Of a DNA stretch of 64,000 bases, positions 27,747 through 36,417 are shown piece after piece. The position numbers were made by a program, and so were the translations under genes. The stretch is from DASUPK01 sp963724665 (lineage in GTDB: Bacteria > Actinomycetota > Thermoleophilia > Solirubrobacterales > 70-9), in the NCBI GenBank assembly GCA_963724665.1, contig CAVRVH010000012.1, forward strand, positions 868,001-932,000, in the 5' to 3' direction. Under the pieces are notes generated by a model. It was given only the letters and a program-made list of their open reading frames with translations, was not told the origin of the DNA and made no database searches. The stretch's first letter is position 1; the number at the start of each line of letters is the position of its first letter.

Positions 27747-28457
27747 ATGGAGATCAACTACATCGGCCACTCCACGGTCGAGTTGGTGGACGGCGACACG
27801 CGCGTGCTCGTCGACCCCTTCCTGGCCCCGAACAATCCGGTGGCCAAGGTCTCGGCCGACGACGTCGATCCCACTCACGTGGTCATCACCCATGCCCACC
27901 AGGACCACTTCGCCGATGCGATCGCCGTCGGCAAGAGGACGCACGCTTTCTACGTCGCAATCTCAGAGCTGGCCAACGTGCTCGACGAGGAGGGTCTCGA
28001 GAACTTCGCCGACCCGAATCTCGGCGGCACCGTGGAGTTCGACTGGGGCTGGGTGAAGCTCGTGCAGGCTTTCCACACCAGCACCGTGCCGGCCGGCGAG
28101 CGTCCCTTCAGCCCGTCAACGGGAACGGTGATCGGCGCAGCGGCGGGAGCCGTCATCAACCTCGGAGGCAAGACGCTCTACCACCTCGGTGACACGGCTC
28201 TGTTCAGCGACCTGAAGCTGATCGCCGAGCGCACCCCCGTCGACATCGCCTTCATCCCGATCGGAGGTCATTACACGATGGATCGACACGATGCCGTGGT
28301 CGCCGCCGACTTCATCGGAGCCGAGACGGTGATCCCGATCCACTACAACACCTTCCCGCCGATCAAGACCGACGCCGAGGCATTCAAGTCCGATGTCGAG
28401 TCGAAGACGAAGTCGAAGGTGGCGGTGCTGGCGCCGGGAGAGTCGCTCAGCGTCTAA
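27747..28457 (+). CDS. UPF0173-type metal-dependent hydrolase (metallo-beta-lactamase fold)
   Basis: 236 residues. The ATG at 27747 is chosen because AAGGAGG lies about ten bases upstream, whereas the in-frame TTG at 27738 is too close to it. Metal-binding motifs of the MBL fold are present: ITHAHQDHFAD (HxHxDH), FHTSTVPAG, YHLGDTALFSDLKLI (Asp bridging ligand) and IGGHYTMDRHDA with the last His at PIHYNTFP. UPF0173 proteins hydrolyse unknown esters or thioesters in the cytoplasm. It is the last gene of the run that starts at the HxlR regulator. Confidence 0.92.
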   Translation: MEINYIGHSTVELVDGDTRVLVDPFLAPNNPVAKVSADDVDPTHVVITHAHQDHFADAIAVGKRTHAFYVAISELANVLDEEGLENFADPNLGGTVEFDWGWVKLVQAFHTSTVPAGERPFSPSTGTVIGAAAGAVINLGGKTLYHLGDTALFSDLKLIAERTPVDIAFIPIGGHYTMDRHDAVVAADFIGAETVIPIHYNTFPPIKTDAEAFKSDVESKTKSKVAVLAPGESLSV

Positions 28458-28548
28458 TCAGACTGCGGGCAGAACCGGAACCAGACCGGTGAATCCCTGC
28501 GCCGCTCAAACTGGCCAGCCAGCCAGTCGTTGCGCTAGGGTGCAGCGC

Positions 28549-29484
28549 GTGGAGGCAAAGGAAGCAACGCAGGGCGGCCCATCCAGAGCGAGTCGAGAGG
28601 ACTTCCGCGCGACGTCGGACCCAGCGCTCCAGGAGGGTGGCAGGAACGACGTCAAGCTCCTCGACTACATGCAGCTCTACAACCTCTGGGAGAAGCAGCA
28701 GTGGCTGACCCAGGACCTCGACTTCACCCAGGACCGCGTCGATTGGCACGAGCGCATTCCCGAGGAGGAGCGTTTCCAGCGCATGTATGGGCTCTCGAGC
28801 TTCTTCATCGGCGAGCAGAAGGTCGCCGACGAGCTCGGCCCGATCATGCGCGCCGCGCCGACGGAGGCGCAGCGGATCTTCCTCTCGACGCAGATCGCCG
28901 ATGAGGCTCGTCACGTTCGCTTCTTCGATCGCTTCTTCAGCGAGGTCGGCGTACTCGAGGGGGCCGATGACCTGGCCCAGCGGCTCGATGCGCTCGACGA
29001 GCACCTGAACGATGCTTTCCGAACCCTGTTCGACGACCTCCTGAAGAGCCGGGTCGATCGGCTCGGACAGGAGCCCGGCGACCGCGATGCTCTGGTGGAG
29101 GCCGTGACGCTCTACCACATGGTCATCGAGGGAATGCTCGCCCTGACGGGCCAGCACTTCATCATCGACTACAACGAGCGCGTGGGGACGCTCCCGGGAT
29201 TCGTCGAGGGCTTCTCCAACGTCGCCCGCGACGAGCACCGTCACATCGCCTTCGGGGTCCGCTTCCTGACCGACTGTGTCAAGGAGGACGATCGCTACCG
29301 GGGCGTCATCCAGGGCATGCTCGAGCAGTCAGTGCCGGTCGCCGACAAGGTGATCGACCCTCCCTGGGCCGAGGAGGACGACTACGAGCTGTTCGGCGTA
29401 AGCCGCGAGGAGAATCACGCGTTCGCCGCGCAGAGCCTCACCCGGAGGCTCAAGGTCATCGGGCTGATGCCGGCTAGTGCCTGA
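28549..29484 (+). CDS. R2-like diiron/Mn-Fe oxidase (ribonucleotide reductase small-subunit-like)
   Basis: 311 residues from a GTG (a GTG nine bases earlier is possible). Four-helix ferritin-like fold with ligand pairs: FFIGEQKVADEL (first Glu), QIADEARHVRFFDRFF (ExxH), MVIEGMLALTGQHF (Glu) and VARDEHRHIAFGVRFL (ExxH). No gene for a class I reductase large subunit is nearby. The EARHVRFFDRFF pattern is closer to R2lox (R2-like ligand-binding oxidases) than to typical NrdB, so I favour an R2lox-like oxidase, but a true R2 cannot be excluded. Its 3' end overlaps the convergent sigma gene by 11 bases. Confidence 0.85.
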   Translation: MEAKEATQGGPSRASREDFRATSDPALQEGGRNDVKLLDYMQLYNLWEKQQWLTQDLDFTQDRVDWHERIPEEERFQRMYGLSSFFIGEQKVADELGPIMRAAPTEAQRIFLSTQIADEARHVRFFDRFFSEVGVLEGADDLAQRLDALDEHLNDAFRTLFDDLLKSRVDRLGQEPGDRDALVEAVTLYHMVIEGMLALTGQHFIIDYNERVGTLPGFVEGFSNVARDEHRHIAFGVRFLTDCVKEDDRYRGVIQGMLEQSVPVADKVIDPPWAEEDDYELFGVSREENHAFAAQSLTRRLKVIGLMPASA

Positions 29485-31147
29485 CCCGCTTGCGCGGGGC
29501 CTTGTGCTTCTTCGGCGGCGCGGCGGACAGCGGCCTGATGCCGCCCTGCTCGATCTCGCCGCTCGCGCCGGTGTTCGTGGGAGCGGGGGATGAGCTTGTG
29601 CAGCTGCTCGGCGCGCCGGCGTCGGTGACTCCGTCGCCGTTAGCGTCGCAGGTCGCGGGCTCGACGCCGGTGGTCACCGGACCGGACTGAGCCGGCGAGG
29701 ACGGCTGTGGGTCGCTGTTCGCCACGGCGTTCTTGTGGTGCTTGTGCTTGCCGGTGGTTGCCGCCACGGTGCCACCGGTCGTAGCGCCCGTTGTCGCGGC
29801 CGGGTCGGTCGGCTGCGGCGGGACGGTGACCGTGTTTGGCGGCGTGGTGGCCGGCGGGGCGGCCGCCGCAGGAGTCTGAGCCGCCGCCGCGTCCTGAGCT
29901 GTGGCGTCGACCTTCGGAGGGATGTTGATCTTGACCGGCTTGCCGCGGTTGATGACCTTGGTCTTTGCCGGGGCGGGCTTGGAGGGGTGCTCGGAGACGT
30001 TCTGGATCTCGGCCGCTCCGCCGGCGATGATCGCCGCGGTTGCGATCCCGGCGGCGGCCTTTGTGCCGATCGCCGCGGCGGCTCCACCGGCTGCGGCGGC
30101 CGCTCCGCCACCGGCCGCTGCGCCGCCCGCTGCGGCTGCTCCGCCAATCGCGGCGCTGCTGCCCGCTGCGGCGGCACCGGCGCCGGCCGCTCCTGCTCCG
30201 GCTGCACCGGCACCCGCGCCGGCTGCACCGGCTCCGGCGCCGGCCGCACCGGCTCCGGCACCCGCTCCGGCACCGGCGGCAGCGCCACCGCCGCCGCCCG
30301 CACCGGCGGCCGCGCCGCCGCCACCACCACCGAACAGGCCGGTGAGCTTGGCCAGCAGCGCGCCCTTGAGTACGAGGAGTGGGGCGGCCGGGAAGATCGC
30401 GGCGAGGGCCTTGGTGTCCGAGCGAAGCTGGGTGCGGAACTCACGGCAGGGGTCGCAGGCCTTCATGTGGCGCCTGACCGGGCCGGAGACCTTGGCGATG
30501 CCCTCGGCGGCCTCGGCCAGCTCCAGGCGAACGTCGTCGCAGGTCAGCTGGCGGGCCTGGCTGGACTCGGCGAGAGCGATGCGGGCTCGGACGAGCAGGC
30601 TCTTCACACCGGGGACGGTGGTGTCCATCGCCTGGGCGATCTCCTCGTAGCTCATCGCGTCGATCTCGCGAAGCAGGAGGGCGGAACGCTGCGTCTCGGG
30701 CAGCTTGCCGACGTCGGAGAGGAGGTTGCGGAACTCCTCGCGGTTCTGGACACGCTCGAGCGTGGTCACCCCGTTCATGTGGGGGTGGGTGTCCATGGTG
30801 TCCTGGCCGTCCGCGGTCGGCTTGCGAAGGTGGTTGAGGCTGCGGTTCCGGGCGATCCGGTAGAGCCAGGGCCGCACTGCAATCGGGCGCTCGTCGGCGA
30901 CCATCGCGTTGTAGGCGGCGACGAAGACCTCCTGAAGCACGTCCTCGGCGTCCTCGGTCGAGCCGAGCATCTGGCGGCAGAAGCCGAGGAGGCGCGATTG
31001 GTAGCGCTCGACCAGGGCGTCGAAGGCGTGCTGGTGACCCTTCCGGGTCAGCGCGACGAGCTGCTCATCGTCCTGGAAGCGAAGGAGGGGCGAGCGCCGG
31101 GCGAAAAGCCCGCGTCGCTGTGCGTGTGTGAGTGTGGAAGCTTCCAA
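29474..31147 (-). CDS. ECF sigma factor fused to a zinc-finger, membrane segment and extracytoplasmic tail
   Basis: 557 residues, about three times the size of a plain ECF factor. Residues 25-100 are sigma region 2 (FDALVERYQSRLLGFCRQML, EDAEDVLQEVFVAAYNA); region 4 is about 140-195 (LPETQRSALLLREID, MSYEEIAQAM). Next comes a ZAS-like zinc finger (HMKACDPCREF, as in zf-HC2 anti-sigma factors), then about 100 residues of Gly/Ala repeats, a likely membrane helix (AGIATAAIIAGGAAEI), a Pro/Thr-rich stalk and a Cys-flanked Ca-binding-like loop (CDANGDGVTDAG). It looks like sigma and anti-sigma in one chain, tethered to the membrane. Strand-convergent with the R2-like gene. Confidence 0.85.
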   Translation of the reverse strand: MEASTLTHAQRRGLFARRSPLLRFQDDEQLVALTRKGHQHAFDALVERYQSRLLGFCRQMLGSTEDAEDVLQEVFVAAYNAMVADERPIAVRPWLYRIARNRSLNHLRKPTADGQDTMDTHPHMNGVTTLERVQNREEFRNLLSDVGKLPETQRSALLLREIDAMSYEEIAQAMDTTVPGVKSLLVRARIALAESSQARQLTCDDVRLELAEAAEGIAKVSGPVRRHMKACDPCREFRTQLRSDTKALAAIFPAAPLLVLKGALLAKLTGLFGGGGGGAAAGAGGGGGAAAGAGAGAGAGAAGAGAGAAGAGAGAAGAGAAGAGAAAAGSSAAIGGAAAAGGAAAGGGAAAAAGGAAAAIGTKAAAGIATAAIIAGGAAEIQNVSEHPSKPAPAKTKVINRGKPVKINIPPKVDATAQDAAAAQTPAAAAPPATTPPNTVTVPPQPTDPAATTGATTGGTVAATTGKHKHHKNAVANSDPQPSSPAQSGPVTTGVEPATCDANGDGVTDAGAPSSCTSSSPAPTNTGASGEIEQGGIRPLSAAPPKKHKAPRKRVRH

Positions 31148-31327
31148 GACCGGGGTGACTTCGAAGCGCTCTCCCTGCCACCGGAAACACCGTAGCAGCG
31201 GTGTGGTTGCGCTCGCCTGAGGCTTAATGCCCTCGAAACCTCAGTATCAGGCGTGCGATTTACCCGCTATTTGCGGGGGTTCTCTCCTCGAAGCACCTTG
31301 ATCATTGCGCATTGCTCTAAGGCGGGC

Positions 31328-32839
31328 CTAAGCGGCGAGGCGCTCGCCAGTTTCGGCCGCCTCGGCCTCGATTCCGACCGGGGCGCCCTCGTCGATCTCG
31401 TTTTCGATCTGCTCCGCACTCGGCTCGCGTAGGGCGAACAGTGCGATCAGAATCCCGACGGCTGCGGCACCTGCGGCGATCAGGAAGGCGAGGTGGTAGC
31501 CATCGCTGAGCGCCTGCGTGGCGCTTTCACCGGCAGCCTTCAATGCGTTGGTCCGGTCGGTGGCCACGGTGCCCAGGGCGGCCAGGCCGATGGCGGCCGA
31601 GAGCTGGATCGAGACCTGGATCGTCCCGGACGCGAGGCCGGCGTCGCGAGCAGGCACATCTTCCATCGCGGTCATCATCAGCGGCGGGTTGGCGGCGCCG
31701 AAGCCGAGGCCAAGCAGCGCAAGGGAGACAAAGATGGTCGGGAAGTACGGGGTGGACTGGCTGATCTGGGAGAAGAGCAGAAGGCCGAGGACCGGTCCCG
31801 CGATTCCGACGACCAGTGTCCGCTTCGGGCCGAAGCGCTCGACGAGGCGCGCCGAGAGTCCCGACGACATTGCAGCGAGGGAGAGGCTCATGGCGAGAAA
31901 GGCCAGCCCGATCTGGACGGGGCTCATCCCTCGGACGTGCTCGAAGTAGAGCGCCCCGAGGAAGAAGGTGGAGTAGGCGCCGGTGACGAGGAATCCGCGC
32001 ACAAGGTTGGCCGTCACCAGGCTGCGCAGGCCGAGGATCCGCAGGGGCATGATCGGGTTGGAGATGCGCGACTCGAGCACGACGAAGGCGGCCAGGAGGG
32101 CGGCGGCGACCCCGGCCAGCGCCAGGGTGCGATCGCCGGTCCAGCCCCATTCGGGGATCTTGATCAGGGCGTAGATCAGGGCGATCGAGGAGGCGGTGAT
32201 CAGCACGGAACCCAGCCAGTCGATTCGCTCGCCCGCGGCGATGCCCTCGTTCTCGGCGATCAGGGCGCGACCCATGAAGTAGGCGACGGCGCCGATCGGC
32301 AGGTTGACGAAGAAGATCCAGTGCCAGTTGATCGTCTCGGTCAGCGCGCCGCCCAGGAGCAGGCCGAGCGAGGCCCCGCCGGCGATCACGAAGGTGTAAA
32401 GGCTCATCGCCTTCGCCCGGTCAGCGGGCTCGGGGAACTCCACTGCGATGATCGCGATGACCACCGCCGAGGCAAGCGCGGCGGCGGCGCCCTGCAGGAA
32501 GCGCGCGGCGACGAGGGTTGTGCCGCTCGGGGCGATCCCGCACAACATCGACGCGGCCACGAAGGCGGCCACGCCGATCAAGAAGATTCGTTTGCGCCCG
32601 AAGAGATCGCCGAGGCGCCCGGCGAGCAGAAGCAGGCTGCCGAAGGTGATCAGGTAGCCGTCGATCACCCAGGTCAGGCTCGACTGGCTGAAGTGCAGGT
32701 CCGACTGGATCGAGGGGAGAGCGACGTTGACGATCGTCGTGTCGAGGATGATCATCAGCTGCCCGAGGCAGACGACGAAGAGTGCGATCCACCTGCGGCG
32801 GTCGGACTGTCGCGCTATGGTGTTGTTCGTAGCCTCCAC
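31328..32839 (-). CDS. MFS drug exporter, DHA2 (EmrB/QacA) family
   Basis: 503 residues with 14 predicted membrane helices, the DHA2 topology. Motifs: IILDTTIVNVALPSIQ (DHA2 signature in TM1), WVIDGYLITFGSLLLLAGRLGDLFGRKR (motif A), and GASLGLLLGGALTETINWHWIFFVNLPIG (motif C/TM5 region). It is a proton-coupled multidrug exporter by family. Divergent from a MarR regulator across a 46-base spacer, the usual arrangement for a MarR-repressed exporter. Starts with GTG at 32839. Confidence 0.92.
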   Translation of the reverse strand: MEATNNTIARQSDRRRWIALFVVCLGQLMIILDTTIVNVALPSIQSDLHFSQSSLTWVIDGYLITFGSLLLLAGRLGDLFGRKRIFLIGVAAFVAASMLCGIAPSGTTLVAARFLQGAAAALASAVVIAIIAVEFPEPADRAKAMSLYTFVIAGGASLGLLLGGALTETINWHWIFFVNLPIGAVAYFMGRALIAENEGIAAGERIDWLGSVLITASSIALIYALIKIPEWGWTGDRTLALAGVAAALLAAFVVLESRISNPIMPLRILGLRSLVTANLVRGFLVTGAYSTFFLGALYFEHVRGMSPVQIGLAFLAMSLSLAAMSSGLSARLVERFGPKRTLVVGIAGPVLGLLLFSQISQSTPYFPTIFVSLALLGLGFGAANPPLMMTAMEDVPARDAGLASGTIQVSIQLSAAIGLAALGTVATDRTNALKAAGESATQALSDGYHLAFLIAAGAAAVGILIALFALREPSAEQIENEIDEGAPVGIEAEAAETGERLAA

Positions 32840-32855
32840 CGGATCATCACTATAG

Positions 32856-32869
32856 CATGGATAATCATG
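32856..32869. promoter_or_regulatory. Candidate MarR operator between exporter and regulator
   Basis: CATG, GATAAT, CATG forms a short dyad in the middle of the 46-base divergent spacer. GATAAT itself could be a -10 element for the regulator gene. A bound MarR here would block both starts. Confidence 0.35.
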
Positions 32870-32885
32870 GAATCAGGGACGATCC

Positions 32886-33353
32886 ATGGATGAGGCTACG
32901 ATTGAGGGAGAGATGAGCACGCAAGCCCCATCGGTAGCGGGAACGATGAACCTGCTGACGCGCCTGTCGCGCGTCATCTACCGTCGCGCGGTCCCTGAGC
33001 TGATCGGGATCAAGATCAAGGAGTTCGTTGCCCTGGTCTACCTGCGCGAGTCCGGCAAGGCGACGCAGCAGAAACTGGCCGAGACGATGATGATGGACGC
33101 CAACAACTGCGTGATCCTGCTCAACGGGCTCGAGGACGAAGGCCTGATCGCGCGGACACGGGATCCGGAGGATCGCCGCCGCCACATCGTCGCGATCACT
33201 CCCAAGGGCTACAAGGCTCTCGAGAAAGCCGAGCGGGAGCTCGAGACCCTCGAGGATGAGGTGCTCGGCAAGCTCGACCACTCAGAGCGAGACCAGCTGC
33301 GCGACCTCTTAGCCAAGGCGCTCGAGGACCACTCGCTCGCGATCTCGGCCTAG
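32886..33353 (+). CDS. MarR-family transcriptional regulator
   Basis: 155 residues. The winged helix is clear: KEFVALVYLRESGKATQQKLAETMMMDANNCVILLNGLEDEGLIARTRDPEDRRRH with the conserved DxRR wing, and C-terminal dimer helices. It probably represses the divergent DHA2 exporter and itself. An in-frame ATG at 32916 (MSTQAPSVAG) is an equally good start, giving 145 residues; GAGGGAG lies just before it. Confidence 0.9.
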   Translation: MDEATIEGEMSTQAPSVAGTMNLLTRLSRVIYRRAVPELIGIKIKEFVALVYLRESGKATQQKLAETMMMDANNCVILLNGLEDEGLIARTRDPEDRRRHIVAITPKGYKALEKAERELETLEDEVLGKLDHSERDQLRDLLAKALEDHSLAISA

Positions 33354-33391
33354 CCGAGCTCGAGTAGGCCTCGGCGCGCGATCCGTCCCTC

Positions 33392-33476
33392 GCCGGGGTG
33401 GCCAAACTGGTCTAGGCAGCGGACTTAAAATCCGTGGCCCTTTTGGGGCATGTGGGTTCGAATCCCACCCCCGGCA
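33392..33476 (+). tRNA. tRNA-Leu (anticodon TAA)
   Basis: Acceptor GCCGGGG pairs with CCCCGGC at the 3' end, followed by discriminator A; no CCA is encoded. The anticodon loop is CTTAAAA with TAA. The long variable arm (GTGGCCC/GGGGCAT region) marks a class II tRNA, and the T arm is GTGGGTTCGAATCCCAC. 85 nucleotides. Confidence 0.95.
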
Positions 33477-33485
33477 CTTCTCGCT

Positions 33486-33812
33486 CTAGGAGGTTCGCCA
33501 GCGAGATTGGTCCTCGAGGCGTTCCTCGACCGATCGGACCTTGTCGTTGAGCGTCTGCTCCTTGTCGCGGCGCTCGTCGATCTTCAGCACCGTGTAGACC
33601 CGTGGGAGGCCCATCTCGAAGGGGACGCGATGGAGCACCGCCACCACCTCGAGGATGTCCTCGACCGATCCCTCCAGCGAGGTTGCCATCGCGTGCATCT
33701 CGTAGCCGACCTTGTCCTGGGCGGCGAGCCGTCGCTGGATGGCCGCGATGTACTCGCCGGCACTGGGGTCGGAACTGCCTACCCCGATCACGGTGAGGTC
33801 CGCGGTGGCCAT
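33486..33812 (-). CDS. UPF0045 / MTH1187-family thiamine-binding-like protein
   Basis: 108 residues with the MTH1187/YkoF-like ferredoxin fold: DLTVIGVGSSDPSAGEYIAAIQ, YEMHAMATSLEGSVEDILEVV, then PRVYTVLKIDERRDKEQTL. Family members bind thiamine or its pyrimidine moiety and form tetramers; their precise role is uncertain. The gene is ten bases from the 3' end of tRNA-Leu and converges on it. It is divergent from the NAD(P)-binding protein. Confidence 0.88.
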   Translation of the reverse strand: MATADLTVIGVGSSDPSAGEYIAAIQRRLAAQDKVGYEMHAMATSLEGSVEDILEVVAVLHRVPFEMGLPRVYTVLKIDERRDKEQTLNDKVRSVEERLEDQSRWRTS

Positions 33813-33881
33813 GGCGCGAAGTATCGGGATTCCCTCGGGTCATCCCGAAAGCGTCCGTGCAATCCGGGTATGGTCGCGCCC

Positions 33882-34514
33882 ATGAACGTCGTCATCGTGG
33901 GTGGACACGGCAAGATCGGCATGCGGCTGGCGAAGCTGCTCGCCGAGCGGGGCGACAGCCCGCGCGGGATCATCCGCAAGACCGAGCAGGCGGACGACCT
34001 CGAGAAGATCGGCGCCGAGCCGATCGTCCTGGACATCGAGAACGTCGAGATCGACGACGCCGTGGCGGGCTCGGATGCCGTCGTCTTCGCGGCCGGGGCG
34101 GGGCCGGGTAGCGGACCGGCCCGGAAGCTCACGGTCGACTACGGCGGCGCGGTTGCGCTGGCAGAGGCCGCGACCACTCATGGGATCAAGCGCTATCTGA
34201 TGGTGAGCGCAATCGGCGTAAACCATCCGGAGCGCTGGTCAGACGAGATGGAGCCGTATTACGACGCCAAGTCAAAAGCCGACAAGTACCTGGAGGAGAG
34301 CGGCCTCGACTACACGATCATCCGACCCGGCAGGCTCACCGACGACCCGGGCACGGGCAAGGTGTCGCTGGACGGCGGCGGCTCGGGCTCGGTCACGCGA
34401 GACGACGTCGCCCTCGTGCTCGCCGAGTCGCTGCGCGCCGACAACACGATCGGCAAGGCATTCGACCTGCTGGGGGGCGAAACACCCGTCGCGGAGGCCC
34501 TCGCCGCGCTGTAG
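33882..34514 (+). CDS. NAD(P)-binding SDR-type protein (atypical short-chain reductase)
   Basis: 210 residues from ATG 33882. Rossmann fold with MNVVIVGGHGKIGMRLAKLL (GxxGxxG), LDIENVEIDDAVAGSDAVVFAAG, YLMVSAIGVN, and YYDAKSKADKYLEESGLDYTIIRPGRLTDDPG. The YxxxK pair is present as YDAKSK-type context, as in the extended/atypical SDRs of the NmrA/YwnB group. These often bind NADPH and act as oxidoreductases or redox sensors; the substrate is unknown. Confidence 0.9.
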   Translation: MNVVIVGGHGKIGMRLAKLLAERGDSPRGIIRKTEQADDLEKIGAEPIVLDIENVEIDDAVAGSDAVVFAAGAGPGSGPARKLTVDYGGAVALAEAATTHGIKRYLMVSAIGVNHPERWSDEMEPYYDAKSKADKYLEESGLDYTIIRPGRLTDDPGTGKVSLDGGGSGSVTRDDVALVLAESLRADNTIGKAFDLLGGETPVAEALAAL

Positions 34515-34534
34515 GGGACAATTTGGGGCTCCCC

Positions 34535-36232
34535 ATGTCCCATCCCCATCCCCTGACCTGGCTGTACCGCAAGCTCGGGCGCCATTACCCCGGCGTCTTC
34601 ATCACGCTGGAGCTCCAGTCCGCGTTCCTGATCGCGACGGGCGCGGTTGCCCTGTTCAGCTTCTACTACGACCTGTCCAGTCACGAGTTCCTCGAGGTCC
34701 TCGGGATCACGCTGGCCCTGTCCGCGATCGGCATCGCCTACGTGCTGGTGCGGGTGCTCAGGCGGTTGCGGCCGTTGAAGGCCTGGATAGGGGGCGCCCG
34801 CTCTTCGGAGCAGACTGCCGAGGCCTGGCACCACGCGGTGAACATGCCGATGCAGCTGGTCCGGCGGGACGGCCTGGTGCCGGTCCTCGTGACGATCGCG
34901 GCGGTGATCGCGTCGATGTTGGTGCTCGGCCTGAGCTGGCTCGCCTTCTTCCCGATCACCTTCGCGGCGCTGCTCACGGTGGCCTATGCGGCGACGCTCC
35001 ACTACCTGGCGCTGGAGCTGGCGTTGCGGCCGATTCTCTTCGACATCAACGATGCGCTCGACACGCCCGTGCGGATCGATCGCCCGGTCGTACCGCTGCG
35101 CGTCAAGCTGCTCGGCTCGCTGCCGCTGATCAACGTGATCACCGGTCTGGCCGTCGCCGCGCTCACCTCCAACGGAGGTGGAGCCGACGCGCTGGGCGTC
35201 AACGTGCTGATCGCCCTGTTCGTCTCCTTCGTAGTCAGCTTCGAGCTCACCGTGCTGCTCTCGCGCTCGATCCTGAGGCCGATCGAGGATCTCGAGGCGG
35301 CAACCGAGCGGATCCGCCAGGGCCGCTTCGACGAGCACGTCCCGGTCACGACATCGGATGAGTTCGGCGAGCTCTCCACGGCGTTCAACCAGATGGTCGA
35401 CGGGCTTGCCGAGCGCGAGCGGCTGCGCGAGGCCTTCGGCACGTATCTCGACGAGGAGGTGGCCGCCCACCTCATTAGCGAGGACTTCGAGCCGCACGGA
35501 CAGGAGGTCGAGGTCTCGCTCGTCTTCTGCGACGTCCGTGACTTCACCACGGCGGCTGCGGAGGCCGACGCCCCCGAGGTGGTGGCGAGGCTCAACGAGC
35601 TCTTCGAGTGCATCGTCCCGATCGTCGCCCGCCACCGCGGGCACATCGACCAGTTCGTCGGCGACGCGGTGCTCGCAGTCTTCGGGGCGCCCGAGCAGGT
35701 GCCCCAGCATGCCGACCGGGCCGTGCAGTGTGCGGTGGAGCTGGCGCGGACGATCAACAGCCGGCGACCGGGAGGATTCGAGGTGGGCATCGGAGTCAAC
35801 ACGGGCAAGGTGGTGGCCGGTGCCATCGGCGGCGCGGGGCGGCTCTCCTTCAGCGTGATCGGAGACGCCGTGAACCTCTGCTCACGGGTCGAGTCCGCGA
35901 CCCGTGAGACGGGCGACCCGGTGCTGATCACGGGCGCCACCCGCGCACTGCTCTCTGAGACTGTCGAGGTCAAGCCACGTGGCGAGCGGGAGATCCGCGG
36001 CTACGACCGCAGGGTGGAGCTGTTCGCGCCGCTTGTCCCCGTGGCGCTCGAGACGGGCCCCGGCACGGATGTCAACGATCCCCTCGGCGATCCGGTCGTG
36101 GGCGGATTGGGTCGAGCGCCGGTCCCCGGCGATGGCCTTGGCCGCCGCTCTCGCCCGGGCCCTGGAGTGGGGCGGGCCGGCACCAGCCAGGAGCGCGGGC
36201 TGGGCCGCACCCACACGCTGCCGGGCTCCTAG
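34535..36232 (+). CDS. Membrane class III nucleotide (adenylate/guanylate) cyclase with HAMP domain
   Basis: 565 residues from ATG 34535. Six membrane helices (about 20-245), a HAMP linker (LSRSILRPIEDLEAATERIRQGRFDEHV), then the cyclase homology domain (about 325-490). Metal-binding aspartates are in VFCDVRDFT and VGDAVLAVFG, and the transition-state Asn/Arg in GDAVNLCSRVES. The lysine usually found in the DK(F/Y)xGD segment is Gln (HIDQFVGDA), so base specificity is uncertain. The last 45 residues are Gly/Pro/Arg-rich. It makes cAMP or cGMP in response to membrane or periplasmic signals. Confidence 0.9.
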   Translation: MSHPHPLTWLYRKLGRHYPGVFITLELQSAFLIATGAVALFSFYYDLSSHEFLEVLGITLALSAIGIAYVLVRVLRRLRPLKAWIGGARSSEQTAEAWHHAVNMPMQLVRRDGLVPVLVTIAAVIASMLVLGLSWLAFFPITFAALLTVAYAATLHYLALELALRPILFDINDALDTPVRIDRPVVPLRVKLLGSLPLINVITGLAVAALTSNGGGADALGVNVLIALFVSFVVSFELTVLLSRSILRPIEDLEAATERIRQGRFDEHVPVTTSDEFGELSTAFNQMVDGLAERERLREAFGTYLDEEVAAHLISEDFEPHGQEVEVSLVFCDVRDFTTAAAEADAPEVVARLNELFECIVPIVARHRGHIDQFVGDAVLAVFGAPEQVPQHADRAVQCAVELARTINSRRPGGFEVGIGVNTGKVVAGAIGGAGRLSFSVIGDAVNLCSRVESATRETGDPVLITGATRALLSETVEVKPRGEREIRGYDRRVELFAPLVPVALETGPGTDVNDPLGDPVVGGLGRAPVPGDGLGRRSRPGPGVGRAGTSQERGLGRTHTLPGS

Positions 36233-36281
36233 CTCCGTCGGTAGCTAACCCGTTCGCCGGTCCGGCCAAGCTGGCAAGTCA

Positions 36282-36316
36282 GTGGGCCGCCGCCCATCCG
36301 GGAGGCGGCGGCCCAC
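36282..36316 (+). terminator. Strong GC hairpin after the cyclase gene
   Basis: GTGGGCCGCCGCC pairs perfectly with GGCGGCGGCCCAC over 13 bp around a 9-base loop, about 50 bases after the cyclase stop. No U-tract follows (AAACCCCC), so it may be a pause or stabilising hairpin. The 185-base gap holds nothing else I recognise. Confidence 0.5.
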
Positions 36317-36417
36317 AAACCCCCAAGGGCCATAGTCACCCCGGCCGCCCAGCGATAATCGGCTACCGACCCGGTTGCTCGCTACCTCGCAATTCGGTAA
36401 ATCACCCAGAGACGCCA

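Noticed and set aside
31200..31327. Inverted repeats between the sigma fusion and the DHA2 exporter (CTGAGG/CCTCAG, CCCGC/GCGGG)
   Set aside because: Short stems with long or irregular loops and no U-tract; could be terminator or operator but not supportable as either.
33412..33843. Minus-strand frame ending in a peptide typical of database entries over tRNA genes
   Set aside because: It is the antisense reading of tRNA-Leu and of the UPF0045 region; a well-known false protein.
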